DNA of 64,000 nucleotides from Lanius collurio (taxonomy: Eukaryota; Chordata; Aves; Passeriformes; Laniidae). The notes below the pieces were generated by a model that was not told where the DNA came from, made no database searches, and saw only the letters and a list, made by a program, of their open reading frames with translations. The stretch lies in the NCBI GenBank assembly GCA_020086605.1, contig JACBWW010000038.1:5726782-5790781 (forward strand). The letters run 5' to 3'. Position 1 is the first letter of the stretch, and every line of letters begins with the position of its first letter. This document shows, piece after piece, positions 38,708 to 53,700 of this stretch. The position numbers and the translations under genes are program-made.

Positions 38708-41700
38708 CTGAAATGAAAGAATAAAGACAATTAACAAAAAAAAAAACCTCCAACACATCGCATGCCCTTGAAACAGCCTTTAAAGCAGCATCACTAATTT
38801 CTAGTGAACAGCTTTACTGCGCTTTCAAGTTGAACATCCACACCCAATCTAAGATGTACAATTTCACTGACTGCCAGTAAACAGAAGTGAAACAAAATTA
38901 AATCCATCTGAGTTCATACTAAAATTGTGTTTTATAGTAACACAGGATGTCACTAGAACATGAGTCTGCTGATCAGAAGCTAACAAAACAGGTTTTGAAA
39001 TATGTTTCATATGAATTTTCATCCTGGCAATTTTCAAATGCTCTTGTTCTTGGTCACAAAATCAAAAGGTAAAAAAAAAAAAAAAAAAAATCAATGTTAA
39101 TTACTTTAAAGACACTTTTTCATTCCACTCAATTGACCGCATAGAGTAACAACATACTCAGATAAAAGGGCAAAAGATGGACAAGCTATCTAGTTTCTAT
39201 TCACTGCAGCTTTTCAGCTTTCAAGTATTATTACTATGCTAACTGTTATAACATTAATAAGTCTCTGCAACTCTCAAGCACTTCATAAAAATCAGAGTCA
39301 ACCACTGGAAAATGTACCTGCACAAGTGGCAGGAACATGAAAGCTCTGCCTCCTGCCAGCTGCTTTTTCGGCTGAATACTCCTGAGGCTTCTTAAGACAT
39401 CTAAGAAGGAGATGAGCACAGCCTTTTCCCTCATTAGACATATCAGGCACTATTTTGTCTCTGGCCAACTACTTCAAGAAACTCTGCAGTAATTTTGTAT
39501 CTTTAGTGTACCTTTCTCAAACTGGCCAAGAGCTTCAAAAATTGAGGGAGAGAAGGCAGGTGTTGGGCTCTGGAAGACTAACAGGAAAAAGACAGCAGAC
39601 CTGGCAACAAACCAAGTATTCCAGTGCTAAGGCTCTTACCAACATCCTCCTTCACATGACACTTCATCACTGCACACCTCCCTAAAGGCAGTGGGAGCAA
39701 ACTTTAGAACAAGGTTTTAGTAACTACAGGCTCACTTTCACATCTTCCTGACTGTATTACACTACCATGAAAGCACTAAACTGAAGTCTTGTCCACACAC
39801 TTTCACATGTGCTAAAAATAGTCCTTGTGAGTTTAAACTACTTTGCCCTCTTCAAAAACACAGCCTACGTTTGAAACTATTGTCCAATACTATGGACTGA
39901 AATGCATACTCATTTTCAAACTTATGTAATATATTTGGAGGACATTGTCTACACAGATGCACTGGCCATATTCCTGAAGACAGTATTATGCTGTCTCCAG
40001 AAATACATGGATTCATAGCTGTCTGGCTAACTGTATGACACACGAAAAACTAAGTTTACTAGGAATTACAAGGAAATATTAAAAACTCACTTGTAGTACC
40101 AGAAAACAACCACAATTTTTGATTAAAATAGCAGACCTTGCATAAATAGCCTGTTTAGTTGAAAAACTATACTACCAAATTGTTTAGCTTATAGCACTGG
40201 CATTTTTACAAGCAATAGCCTTATTTCTAAAAATGTTGAATACTTTTATATTGATTTTATTTATCCCAAGAAATGCTACATCAAGTAAGTAAAACTTGAT
40301 AGTCCATACAGTTCTCTGGACTGAGAATAATGCAGAGCATGCCCCCTTGCTTTCTCCTTGCTCCCATAAAGGGTTTTAAAATTTGTTTTAAATAGAGTGG
40401 CAGCTACCCGTACTGCAGGTTTAGTTATTTAAAGTGAAAACATCTTTGTTTACCATGTGGTAAACTGATATGCAATAGCAAAACAAAAGCAGTAAGATAC
40501 AGAATTTTTTTGGAACCTATCTTCTAAAAAAAGTAAAGGCTTTCTCAGGACAGAAAAATATATTCCTGCCTTAGGAAGAAAACACTAGTTTAGAACTCTG
40601 AACCAACAGTGAAATATGGCATCTTAAAATTAGATTAATCTAATTCCGTGAATCACAGTATTAGCATTTATTTGAGAGAAACAGTAACTGAGCACTTGTA
40701 ATGAGCCTCAATTAAAATGATAAAAAGGTCAGGAGCTAAGCAACTCTGAGATCAATAAAACACTACAAAGAAAGCCAATACTGAAGAATCCAAAAGTAAA
40801 AGGTAGGTAAAGATCTAAGAACAAAAATAAAAAAACCCCCAAACCTAAAAAGCAAACAAAAATGATACACTTGAAAAGTACTTTTCATTTTGAGGAGATT
40901 ACAATTAAAAAAGGAAAAAAAAAAAACACCAAATAGGACAAGAAGTGATGGTTTTAACTAAAAGAGGGTAGAGTTAGACTAGATATATAGGAATGAATTC
41001 TTTATGAGGATGGTGAAGCACTGGAATGCATTGCCCAGAGATGTGGTAAATGCCCCCTGACATTCAATGCCAGGCAGGATGGGACTTTGAAGTTGAAACT
41101 GGTCTAGTTAAAGATGTCCTTGCTCATTTCATGGGGTTGGACTAGATAGGCTTTGAAGGCCCCTTCCAATCCAAGCTCTTCTGCGATTCTGTGATCAGAG
41201 ATCATTGCTACAGAAGCCAAGACAAAGTACAGATGAGATGTGGCACATACACAAAGACAGGACATAAATGCTTTAACCACACAGCTTGAAAATAGCAACT
41301 GAGTTGCAATTTAAGCTCTCAGTTCTCCTGTTCATGTTTGTAAAATACCTGCAGCAGATTTTCCACAATGAGATTTAGCTCATTTTTTTTAAGTTAAACT
41401 TACCTAGTTCTTCTAATTTGAGTTGGCCTATAACCCTTACAGGAACAGCTTAACCCATCAAAGAGCACACCGTAAAACACACTATTTCTGTTTCCTAGAA
41501 CATCTAAAAAAAGCAGCAATGCTCAAAGAAAAACATATCAAAGTGTGGAGAACACTGTTTTTTTCTAATAGCAAACAAAAAGGCTGCCACAGCCAGGTGA
41601 AGTTCCCAGACCACAGGGAATGTGCTGCTGGCAGTGCTATGATATGATATAGGCAGCAAAGGGAAAATGGAATCTAGTCACCCACATCTTGTCATCATTT

Positions 41701-44700
41701 CAGTTGTTCTGGCACTTGGGTAAGCACAGTTTTGCAAGTAAAACTTCACTACAAATGAAAATGCACTAGTAAGAACACCACTCAGAAGTATACTTAAGCC
41801 ACTCTTATAATTTAGTAAAGGCAATGAAAGTTTGAACTGTTTGAAGCCTCTCCCGTCTGGGATTACAAGTGGTTAAACGACCTATACAAGCATCCCTACT
41901 CAAATTTTAAACTGAAATGAGTTTATGCCATTTTCCTTCACATTTCCCATCTAACATTGACAATCTTACTATAAAACCTGCCCAGCAACACCAAGATGGA
42001 AGCCAGACTAGTGATTTTTAAGATTAACATACCAGAATACTTAAAAGTTACCTTGTTCTTTCCTTTAGACTGCCTCTTCTGAGGCTTAAGGAGACACTCT
42101 TTCCACAAAATTTCCATCTTACCTGCAAGTACAGTTTGTTATCTTTTGTAATTGCATCCATGAGGTCTTTTTGTAGAGGAGGGTCTCCATTTACCCAGAG
42201 GCCTTTTGCTGGATTGGTGTTGAAGCCACAGGTGCTGTTTTGCTTTTTGTAAAACAGAACATAAGCAGTGTCCTTTGGAAATCTACTGGTGATTTTCTGG
42301 ACTGACTGAAATGAGGTAAATGTCACTCTGCTGTCATTGAACAGAAACCATTCTCTTGGCATCTCAGTGTCCAGCTCATTTTCTACAACAGTACAAGGAC
42401 TCTCCTCTGTAAACAACTTATCCTGAGGAGAAACTAAAGAAAGAGCTGTAGACTGGTGGCAGAGCCCTGAAGGCCCTGACCCAGTAACATTTCTAGCATA
42501 TGAATAATAATGTCCACTTTCAGAGGATACACCAGAATGCACCACCACAGAGCTTAACACATAGGGCACCAATTGTGGGCAGGTCACTTCATCAGCACCT
42601 GAGGGCTTCAGTTTTTTAGCAAGGTTTTCTCCAGTATCAGAAATCTCCACACCAACAGACCAGCCTCCTGAAACAACAGCTAAAGGGGATGTTGCTCTTT
42701 TCACTGGCAGTTCCAATACAAGTGGTAGAGAAACATTGTCCAAGATTTTGCGTCTTATGTGACACTTCGGATCATACGAAAATCTCAAAAGAGTGAGAAT
42801 GAGGTATTCAGGTTCCTCAATGATTTGCATAGTTTTTTCAGCATTCTGTAGAGAGGCACACTTTTCACAATAATACTTATTGTCTCCACTAAGGATCTCA
42901 GGTGCCAGAAAATAATTGAGTAAGTCTGTAACTGACAGGGTATTTTTACCTACTAGACTCTGAGACATATCCCCATTATTTTGAACTTTGAGTTCAGAAA
43001 TTGTGGTATTCTCAGAGTTTGGCTCACTAGAAAAATCTTCTATGGTTCCTTCATTCATTATTGTGTCACATCCATGATTTACTTCCAAATTACTGAGAAG
43101 TGTTTCTGCAGCAGGACTGGTTGCTAAAGTACTACTTTGCACCATGTCATCTTTCACTTCAGAATGTTCCATACATTTGGAGTCAACATTCTCTAAGGAA
43201 GTTGGAGGACAGAAAGCCAAAGAGAGATCTGTGAAAGCTTCTTCCTTCTGAGACATACTTTTGCAGTTCAAACAGCATATGTTAGTCTTCAATTTTCCTC
43301 CAAACATCTTCTCTATCAGAGTTCTTTCCTCACTGCCCATACAAGGTGCTTCAGTAAATACTTGTGTTTTATGGACAGCTTCTTGTGCCTGGGACTCTTC
43401 ATTCATTATACTTTCAGAACTCTTGGCTGAAGACAATGCTTTCAAAGTTCTCTCTTCTTCATGCAACCTGAGAACAAAGAAAAATAAATCCAAGTAACTG
43501 TGCTATTTTCCAAATATTGTCACACTATTTCAGATTTTTTTTCCAGCTGAGCTAAAAAATATAGATGGTTAAGTTGCTAGAAGTACCTTACACTAAAAAA
43601 ATCTGTTAGTTATTTTTTATACGAGCAAGTTGAACCATAGAGTTCTGTGCTATCCAAAACTGAGTATGAGAGGCACAAATACATTTATTGTGGGTCTCAT
43701 TATATATAACAGAACACAATGGATATAATGAAAGAACTGGCAAATATTAAAAAAACCTAACAATGTTTTTACTATTTACCATTACATTGTCTTAATAAAT
43801 CAGCTCCTGAGTTGACTGGTCCTGTATGTCAGATTTTGTAAGACAATAAGTAACTATTTACCTACTGCCAGACTATTTCCAAAGAAAATGTCAGAATTCT
43901 GCAGCAAGGCAAGTTAAGAAAATACAGCAAGAAAATCTAAACCAAAAAAGAAACCCAAGACAAGGGGAAAAAAATAAGAGAACACTATTTCACTATTGAG
44001 ATAAACTTCTCCAGAAGTGGAATGTGTCTTAAAGTAATATTGCTTAAGCCCCATCTCAGCAAGCCAAAAATAAAGAGGGTTTTTAACAAATTTAGATATT
44101 ACTGCCTTATCTCTGCCGCAGTTAATTTGCTTGCTTAATTAACTGGTTATAAAGATATGTACATCTCTTTGTGACTTTTGTGCCCTGTGTGAAATACAGC
44201 TGTCTCCACCAACACAAAATTCCAGAAGCACAACCAAACTGCTTTCAGCAACCACATTAATTTAACAACAGGACCATGGCTCAAACATAACACCCATGTT
44301 TAGATTTGTAAAAGTGGCACATTGTTACCACCAGAGTCTGTTTTCAATTATGTGGATTCAAGATGGCATCCAGACTTTACCACAGATTAAATCCATGAAG
44401 AGAAGTAGTTCATAGACCATACAGAAAACCAGAGAAAGACAGGAATGAGGTTGAGAATTCCTGATCCCCACTCATGCAGTGGCACTGTTACACAACTGCT
44501 CCTAAGAGTTCAACATTATGTGGTAAGGCTGTAGATTCCTTCCCATTCATGGCACCATAACCATACCTGTCTAGCAGGAATCTGAGATATTCTGAGCAAT
44601 CTTGCTGGGATCGAGGGGTGAACCATGGTGGTCTTGAAGCTTCAAAGAAAATTCTAGGAGCATATGCCTCCCTCTGTTCAAGTGAGAGGAGGACAAGCAA

Positions 44701-47700
44701 GGTTACATAGGAACTACTTAAAAAATGGGTTATATTAACAGCTGAACTTTGGACTACATTATTCCAGAGTAGCTGAATGAAACACATGGTACACAAACAT
44801 TTAAACAACTTAATCATACAAAAGGAGAGCCATTAATTTTGTAGCAATTGCCTCTAGTACAAAGATAAAAATAGTTTATCCTGATGGCAAATATCAATGT
44901 TTATTGAGTGCAAGCCAGATATTATGCATAATAGCAGTTACTGTTCTTGCGGGTGAGTTAAAAAACCTGTTTGCTTTCTTCAGAACACCAGTACTTCATA
45001 AGTATCCATTTATTCTGAAGCTGATCTGGCCTCATCCCCTTCACAAGTTTATTGCTATTATTCAAGGAGAACAGAACTATCTTGTGCCTTTCTAGCATTA
45101 GCAGAATGTTTTGAACATTCTAATAATGTTCACATTAGAATTTGAATTGCAATAAAATTTCATGTAAAAAAAATCACTGAAGAAGGTCACAATTTACCTT
45201 AGAAAGATATATAAAATCAGCTTGTATATCAACTCAGGTCTTATTTAGATTTTCTCATTTTTGCTTCTCAAAGAAAACCTATCACTGACTATTTATAAAA
45301 ACAACAAAATGCCAACATCTTCTACTTAGAAAAATGTGTATTTACCAAGTCCATCCACACCATCTGAGCATCTGAAGGCAGACTTATACAAAACTATAAT
45401 ATTTATACTTGATACACTCAAGAGGACTCCCCATGGCATCATATTTGTTTCTCAATTTTGGTCTGTTGATCTAGGTTTAAAGAACAGCAGATAGAAAACT
45501 GACATACCTGGGTATGGGCCAAAAATGCAAAAAGATGCTGTAATTTTCTCATTAGGGAATTACAGCCATTTAGATTAAGAGATAAAACATGTCTTCTGAA
45601 ACTGAAATGAAAGAGAGAGACATCAGTTTCCTCACTAGACTTCTAACACTGCAGTTACCATTCCAGCTCAGATAATTACTTCAAACTGAAAGAAAGCAAA
45701 ACATGAAACACTTCCTTTTAATCCTGAGACTCTGCACTGGTGCAGATATAAAATTATTGTACAGTAAGAACTAACACTGCAAAATACCTATGTCTTTAGA
45801 CATTAAAATGTGTAGGCATGGGCTGCAGAGACTTTTTTTTAATACCTTCCCAATTATAACAAAACATCACCAGAAACTTTTACAATACTGCAGTGAGCAA
45901 GGACAGTGAGGAAAAAACGACTTGTTTTTTGACACTGGGCAGAAGGATCAGGATTTTTAGTGGCTAAAACTGCAGTTTCCAGAGCTGGACTTGAACAAAG
46001 CAATCAGTAACTGAGTGCAAAAAACTCCACTCAGATCCAGCAAGCTGAGAGACGCCAGGACATGCTACTATTCTGTGAAAATAAAGAACACAGTAACTTT
46101 AGGAATTATTTGCAACAAAAAGAGCTGTTAAGAAGCACTTACTCTGTAGCCATAAAAAGTGCCTGAATAACACTGTTCATGTAGCAAGTATTTCCTAGAT
46201 TTATTAGGCCTGTCTTCCCAGTTTCAGATTTTCCAGAAAGTCTAGATAAACAAGACGGCAAAGAACTGGATTGAGAAGTCCAGGCACTCTGACTGAGAAT
46301 CAACTTAATCTTCTCTTCAGTGGGTTTGGGCATATCCTACAAGAGAAACATTTAACACACTTAATAGGTTGTTGTATTTGTTTCTATAATAGGTCCTGCC
46401 ATTCTGCAGTATTGTATCTCCCCCTGCTTCCCAAGTCTCCTTCAAGGTCTTATTGCTGTGCCTGATAGCCTAGGAAATACAACAGCCCCTGCTGCCCTTG
46501 TTCCCTTCCCTCCCCCCAACCTTCTTCTTCAAAGCTTTATATTTATTCTGTATTTTAAACAGAGGATTGACATGAGACTGTATGGTTATCTCTTTATGTG
46601 GAAGCTCTAAAAATTTAGATCTGTGGAACTACAGGTTCACATCTGGGAAAACAAAAAAACGTTCCACCCTCTTAACATTCCTAATGTACCTTAATAGCTT
46701 CCAGAATGGGTTCATAGAGCTCTGGAAACCCTGAATAATGATACATCATACAGTGTATCAGCTCAGACAACTGCATCAAAAAGGCTGTACTGGAAGGCAA
46801 GCCATCTCTTTTGAAGGAGTGAACCAAACTGACCACGTGTGGGACAATCTGAATGGGAAAACAAAGAAACAAACAAAAAGGTGTTAACTGCATTTTCTCA
46901 TTGTTTTTTTCTTCTACAAAATACTTCATTGAACTCCATTGGTTTATGCATGCCAAATGACAGCGGATCTTTTGTTATTACTTAAGAAACAGTTGAAAAA
47001 CAATGACTTGAAAAACACACATTCTTTACACATGACAATTTTCAAGCAGCATAATTAATTATTCAGTGCTATCTTTAGCTCACATAGCAAGTTTTGGAAC
47101 TTTATGAACTTAGAAGGTGCATGCTAAGATTTTAAATAGTCAAGTGTCCAAAAGTACTCATCAAGGATATTGACTGCAAACATTTTGCTTTTGTGCCACC
47201 ACTAACAGTTTAGTATCCTATTCTAATTTCACAGATACAGTTTTTAAAACAAACCTCTCAATTTTCGTTTAATAAGAATCTAATGCTTGGAATCCCAAGC
47301 CAATGAATACACTCCTGCTATTGCTACAAGCAGGAAACTGGCCCATAGCTCCACCTAGTGAGGGACCTCAGCTCCATAAACCACAACTGTGGCATGTACT
47401 ATGAGCTGGAGGTTCACTAAAGCTATGGTAATCTATTTTGATGTTTAGCTTAGATTCAGGACTAATTTAAATTGGGTCAGATTAGACTCAAATGTTTACT
47501 TCATCTCCTTCCTCTTCTTCAGTACAGCTCTCTCTTTTCAAATGCGTGAGATGTAAGTCTTAAGACATCAAGTAGAAATTTACTTCAAAGCAATTCACAA
47601 AAAGTAGGGACTTCTCAGTGTGAAGCAAAGTATTTCAGACACCTTTGCCAGTTTCCAAGTGACCAAAAAGGATTAACTGTGAAAGGTGAGAGAATAATTT

Positions 47701-50700
47701 CTCATCATTAATTACTACCAATCTGTAAGCTAAAGACACGAAATACAGACAAGGAATTATAAGAATACAGGAATTTGAGGTAAGTATACCAATTACAAGA
47801 ACTGATATAGTTCAAAACACCAGAATAAAAGGGACAAGATGCAAAATACCAATTTGCCACTTTTTCAAATATTGGTTATTCTCTGAGTATAAAAAATATT
47901 TTTACATCTCTGATAAATAAACTCAGCTCTTTAGGTAAGCAAGATATCCACTGTTTAAAAAGAAAAACACAAAGATGAAGTGTTCACTGTACCACAAGTC
48001 AATAGTGAAAACTATTACAATGAAAAAATTCCATCTTCCACTTTTTAAGTGTGGGTATACAGCAATGAGAAAGCGACTATGGGGCTCCAAGAAGATTTGT
48101 GTCAAGTAGACCCGAGATGGTAACTCTGCACAGACAAAGCAGATGGGAAGAACAGAAAAAGTATAGGTTCTCAGTTTTGTCAAAGAGAGTCAGATTGTGC
48201 AGGCTGGATAATACTGAAAGTTCCACTTTGAATAAACACAGAATTACCACTACTTGCCTGAGGTAGCAATAAACTTTTGTACATCAGTAGATTGTTAATC
48301 ATCATAAGTTCTAAATCCTGAGTGAAAGACTGCTTCTGCTATAAAAATATCAAACTATTTTGTGCTAATGATGCTCAAGTGTAAGGAGGGGGAATGTAAT
48401 CTCAGATGCATTACCAAGTAAATTCATTTCTATTTATCAAATATGCATTTGACCCTTTCACAACCAGACCATTTGTTATAAAGAAGTAAACAAGCACTTT
48501 AAGTGAAGGAGAATATTACAGAACATTAAATGATAGTAGTAGCACAAAAAATGATAGTGAAGAAAATTGTTTAAAATGGAGCAAAAATGGTCATGAAATC
48601 TTGAAGGGAGGTATTTATGCTGTACAGCATGCAGCATCCAATAGAAATCCTTTGTTAAATCAAATTCCTCTTCCTAGAATAAGCTATCTCACATTTGACA
48701 TTTTTTCTAATGTTTTGTCTCTCCCAAGAAAAATGAAAAGCAAGACAGTAAATATATGAAATATTTATGTTTTGAGCATATTCAAGGCTATTTGGCTCTT
48801 TCAATTGTGACTCAAATTTCTATCCTAAACAAAGATTAGGGCAGTGAAGAAACTTCAGACATCTCTCACTAAAAAGCAATGTAACCGGCATAAGGCAATT
48901 ACTCTGACAAAGGGTTTGATATCCCTTCAGAGCCTTGGGGATGGCTTAGAAACAATGTGCCAGGTTGTTACTATTAAATCTCCAACATATTTCTCCTAAA
49001 CTTTAAGTTGAACACCTTTCTGTACTAATACAAACAGCCACTGTCATGCCTTCCTATCTGTAGCCTTAACTAATGAAATGCATTTTGGAGAGGGGCCATT
49101 AAAAATGGTGTCCTTCAATTTGTCCATGAACACTGACACAGACAGCACAGCTCTCTGGAAGGGAAGTATTTCTTGGTCTCACAAGCCTGTTCAGGGTGAC
49201 TAGGGTACATAGGGCAGATAAGTGGTTATCTGTTTTCCCCGAACAGCTGTCCTCAAAAACTACTTGCAGCCCAACTTTATCAGCCAGTTACACACGCATA
49301 AAATGGATTTCCAGAAGCATGCAGTCAAAACGTGGTGCCCAGACACTACTGCCTGAAATAGGTACATATGAGGAAAAGACAATGCTTGCTTCCAGTTATA
49401 CATGAAGTGGCTGAATCTGGAAGCTAAAAAGCCTTCCTGTGACCGCGGGAATCTGGTTCTAGGACCTTCCAACACACAAAATCCAACAGAATCAATTCTG
49501 TTGCTCTTTACACCCATTTCAGAAATCACAGAGTGAGTGACATTTCAAAGCACTGAAAAACAGTTATTTAGTAACTCACCAAATGAAAAGCTTCTGGAGA
49601 ATGCTGGAAGCTAAGTAACATGTGGGAAAGGACAGCAAGGGCACCAGGCCTCACTAGAGGAAACCAAAGTCGATTAAAGACCTAAAAAAACCCACATTTA
49701 TTTCAGTAAATCTGCCAAGTAAAATTTCAGTAAACACAGAAACAAATCTTCAAACGCACAACCAATTTGAAACAGACAAAATCATTACATGCAAGTGACA
49801 GCTACAGATGCATTTACATCATATTTGCAGAATAAGAAGATACTATATGTTGCAATAAAAAAGCTGTTACACAATTGCATGCATAGTTGTTAGCAATTCC
49901 TTTCCCTCTCCTTCAGTTTTGAATGCTCTTTTCCAACATACCAGTTCAATCTTAAGCAGAGTGACATCAATGAGGATGGTAAATTTCTGGACTGCAGCCA
50001 ATCCCTTCAGCAGTGCAATCACCCATGTTTCCACATGCTGAGCCAGAGGCCAGGATAGCCAGTCAATCATTCTGCAAGGCAGTTGGAGAACAAAAAAATT
50101 AAAAAAAAAACAATACACCACTAACTTTAATCTCAACAAAAAAGATACTCTATATTACCTTGTTACAGGCCTATACAATAAGACTCACAGTAAGTAATGC
50201 AGAAATGTTATGCAAGTAGTAAATTAATTTTGATTACATCTCAAGTCATTTAAGTCTGAAATTAATAATGATTTAATACATTTGAAGCAAATATGCATCT
50301 CCAAAAATACATAACCATATAAAAGTCAATCTTTTGTATTGTTTCCTGTTAGTCTAGAAAATGCACCCTTATTTTATAGACATTAAGATAACATCTGACA
50401 AAAACTTACTACTGAAAAAGTGCCCATGCCTGCTAACATCCCCTCTTACACTTTTTACCTCAAAGCAGACCAAAAGTGACTATTAAGGAAGCCTCTTCAA
50501 CCCCTGGAAGCCAACCCAAATACTCTTAATGGTAAAATCTAGTAATTTTAAATACACTGAGCAGTCTGGGGTCTACATGCATCTCAAAAGGAAGAATTTT
50601 GCTTGAGCTAAAAAAAAGCCAAGGAACTGCCTGTGCCTAGAAAATATAGTGAAATATCAGGAACAGAAACCAGAGGTGTTCTAGCCTTCTAAATTAATAG

Positions 50701-53700
50701 TCGATTTATACTGATCTTTAAGGCAGACAAGCAGATTAGCTGAAGTAATTCTAAGGCACAGACAATATTGTAAGGGAGTGCCAGCTAAAACATGAAGTTT
50801 AGGCTTTGTTCTTCTGAGATTTTACTTGGCAATATTTTGAATTTTCTTCAACTGACAACAAGACTTCCTTCATCAAACAAGATGAGGCAGCACTAATTAA
50901 GTTGAAGGAAAAACTTTCCACTACAAAAGTGGACAGATATTGAGACAAGTTATAATATTCATATATCTTAGAATTATGTACTATCTGCACATACGAAATT
51001 CAACAGTTTCTTTAAAAGAAGGGATCTTTAGAGCTAACTTTCTAACAAATAAGCATGAATCTTACCAAGTTTCTTCCATGTTACTAAAAAAAATATCTGG
51101 GAAAAAACATAGCAACATCATAATAATTGTTCTGAATTTACACAAAGTTCTCATTTCCTCAAGGTGTTAAATGCAAACATGTTTATCCTGAGCAACTTTT
51201 CCATAAACCTTCTGAAACAGAGAATCAAAAACACAGGCCCAACTGTTTTTGTTTGCAATAACCACAACCTAAAAAAAGACTCCACAGCTCTTAGTCCAAT
51301 CACCTTCAAATCTTCCCCTCCCTGATTTGTAGGGTTGATATTTTTCAGCAGGGGCAGAAACACATGCACGGCTAATTTAAGCCTAACGAAAATATATTTA
51401 ATTTTCTTAACTGTTGAGACAAGTATTCTGTAGAGTCCTACATCAGAACCACTGCTCTAAAACATCTGACTGTTAATCTTGAGAGTTAATGCCTTTGAGA
51501 GCACAAACAAAAGCCAGAAGAGACAGAAGTAAACTCACAGACCTGCTTGAGACTGTCCCAAAAGGGATCAAATCTTAGATCTGGTAGGTGAAGATTAGGT
51601 ATTTTGGCAGCATTTACTTGGCTTCTGCTCTGTTGCAATCAATGATACAAAGGTAGATACTAGTATGGGCCATAATGATCATGAATATAAACAGAGGATG
51701 CTTTTTTGGGTTTGACTGGATTAAGAAAACTATAAAAGACTCAAGAGGATCTTCTGCCTCATACCACCCTAAAATGAGCAGGTCTTTTACCCATATATGT
51801 GCCTAGTAAGGACAGTATTTTTGCTATCTTTGAATAGAAAAATAAGTTATTTGTGCCATCTCAGACAGTAACTTTTTTCACAAAGTATCTTCTTCACCAT
51901 ATCAAAGAATCTGGAAACTCAGGTTTGAATCCCTGAGATTAGAAAAAAACCCCAAAACAGCAATAGAAGATCCTCAGACCACCTGGCACCCCCAATAAAT
52001 TACAAGTATTTCACAGTATTTTACATTTTTTCAACTAGGACAGAGCACCTGGTTATACCTGGAGTTTTCCTTAGCAAAAATTTCAGTTTCTCTTAACAAA
52101 GATACTTGGGTTGCTGTGCAAACGGCATTTGAGTACATCCAGTCCATTTCCCCCCAGAGTTCTGAAGCAGACCCTTGAAGTAGCCACATATCCTCAAAGA
52201 GATTCAACAATTTTCTGCTTTTCCTGACTGATGATTCAGGTAAGGTTTCATGAGACAGCAGAGTCAATCAAAACAAGCTCATGCCAAAAGTCAAGTACCC
52301 TTTTTAACATAGTCTTGTGTCTAACATACCACCCTCTCCGAACAAACTCAATTTATGAGTCTGTTAAATATAAATTATTTACTACTCTGTATTCAACTTT
52401 AGACAGACTCTGTAGTGCCATCAAAGTTATACTTAGGAAGTCAGCAACAAGGTCTCTAATTTACAATGACCAAAGCTCTGCTGAGTCTCATGAGACCTTG
52501 TTGTGCTTGGAGTTCTGCATCTCCTAGGAATGCTGCAAGCCTGATGACTGCATTGTCATTTGGTGCTCCAGACATTCCAGCTGCATTAACCTCTTTACAA
52601 TTGCTCCACTAAGCCAGAAGAGAGTAATGACTGCAAAGGGCTGCCAGAGGTAGAGAAAGAAGCTCGATGCAGCGTCAACATGAGAGTTTCCAGAAACAAA
52701 ACCAACAAGGTTCCATGGAACAAAACTAGAAGCTCTTGAGTTATTACCTCAAAAAATGAACAAAGCAAGTAAGATGGCCCTTCCCTTTCCAAAACAAGAG
52801 AAAAACTCACCCACTACATGGCTGGTACTAAAAAAAAGAGCACTTACTTGATAATAACAGCTTCTACTGTAACCAAAGCTCAGCACGGCGTTAATTCCCT
52901 AAGCAGAGGCACGCAGCAAAGCCATTCTCAAGTACAGTTATATGATCACATTGTGTTGATGCAGCAGTGCAACATAAGCATGAAAATTACATTAACTTGA
53001 AAATTAATCACCAGCACATTACTAGCAAATTATCAGCATGCCCAAATCCTTAATCTCTCAGCTCTGACTTTTAGACTGGGCACACAGCTTTCCTGAAATC
53101 TGTTCAGTGAAGGAGATTCTTTTAAAATCCCTAAACAATATGTCTTACTCCAAACTGTATCACTGTCTACAATTACTACTACTACTGCTACAATTACTAA
53201 CGCTGCTTCTTTTTGTTACGTTTTTGACTGAAATCCAGCTTCTCAACTTACTGTATGCACAAGAAATGTTTTCAGCGTGAGAAAGCCCTCAGTATTTCAC
53301 CAAGATATTCAAGTGCTACACTACATGAATGCCCAAGTATTACACTACCCTCAAATGGATGTACTTAAAAGTAGTAATATTGCAGACGTTAAACTCTTAG
53401 TTTAAGCCCTCTTAAAAGTTATTGTTTAAACAATACAAAATTCTAAGAGTCCCCTGTTTAACTGCATTACCCATTTTTCTGCCCTTCAGTGCTCAATAAC
53501 AGCTTCTTCAATGGTCTTCATCCTTCTATCACTGTCATCTTTTTACATCACTATTATTCACATATCTGAAGATACTAACCAAGATTGCAATCTGAATCCC
53601 AGTCTGTTAATACTGCTACTCATCTCCACCATGTTTACTCGAGGTTAGATAATATGCAATTGCTTTGACAACATTCCTACTCCTCTATCATTCAAAGAAC

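Larger units (their letters stand above)
38708..42122 (-). other. USP38 intron 9 (3415 bp)
   Basis: This is a GT-AG intron before the tail exon. It contains the 20-A tract and the antisense CR1 at about 41 kb. No additional exon in the USP38 frame was recognised. Confidence 0.9.
43468..46142 (-). other. USP38 introns 8, 7 and 6, around exons 8 and 7
   Basis: Intron 8 is 43468-44566 (1099 bp), intron 7 is 44674-45507 (834 bp) and intron 6 is 45602-46142 (541 bp). All are GT-AG. No repeat or extra exon was recognised. Confidence 0.9.

Noticed and set aside
42048..42122. Continuation of the exon 9 frame past LYLQ
   Set aside because: It runs over a GTAAG donor into intron 9. The conserved tail is encoded by exon 10 in the matching phase.
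43468..43493. ATG at 43493 as a start for the 481-codon frame
   Set aside because: It lies in intron 8, upstream of a good acceptor. Exons 1-8 supply the true upstream coding sequence in phase.
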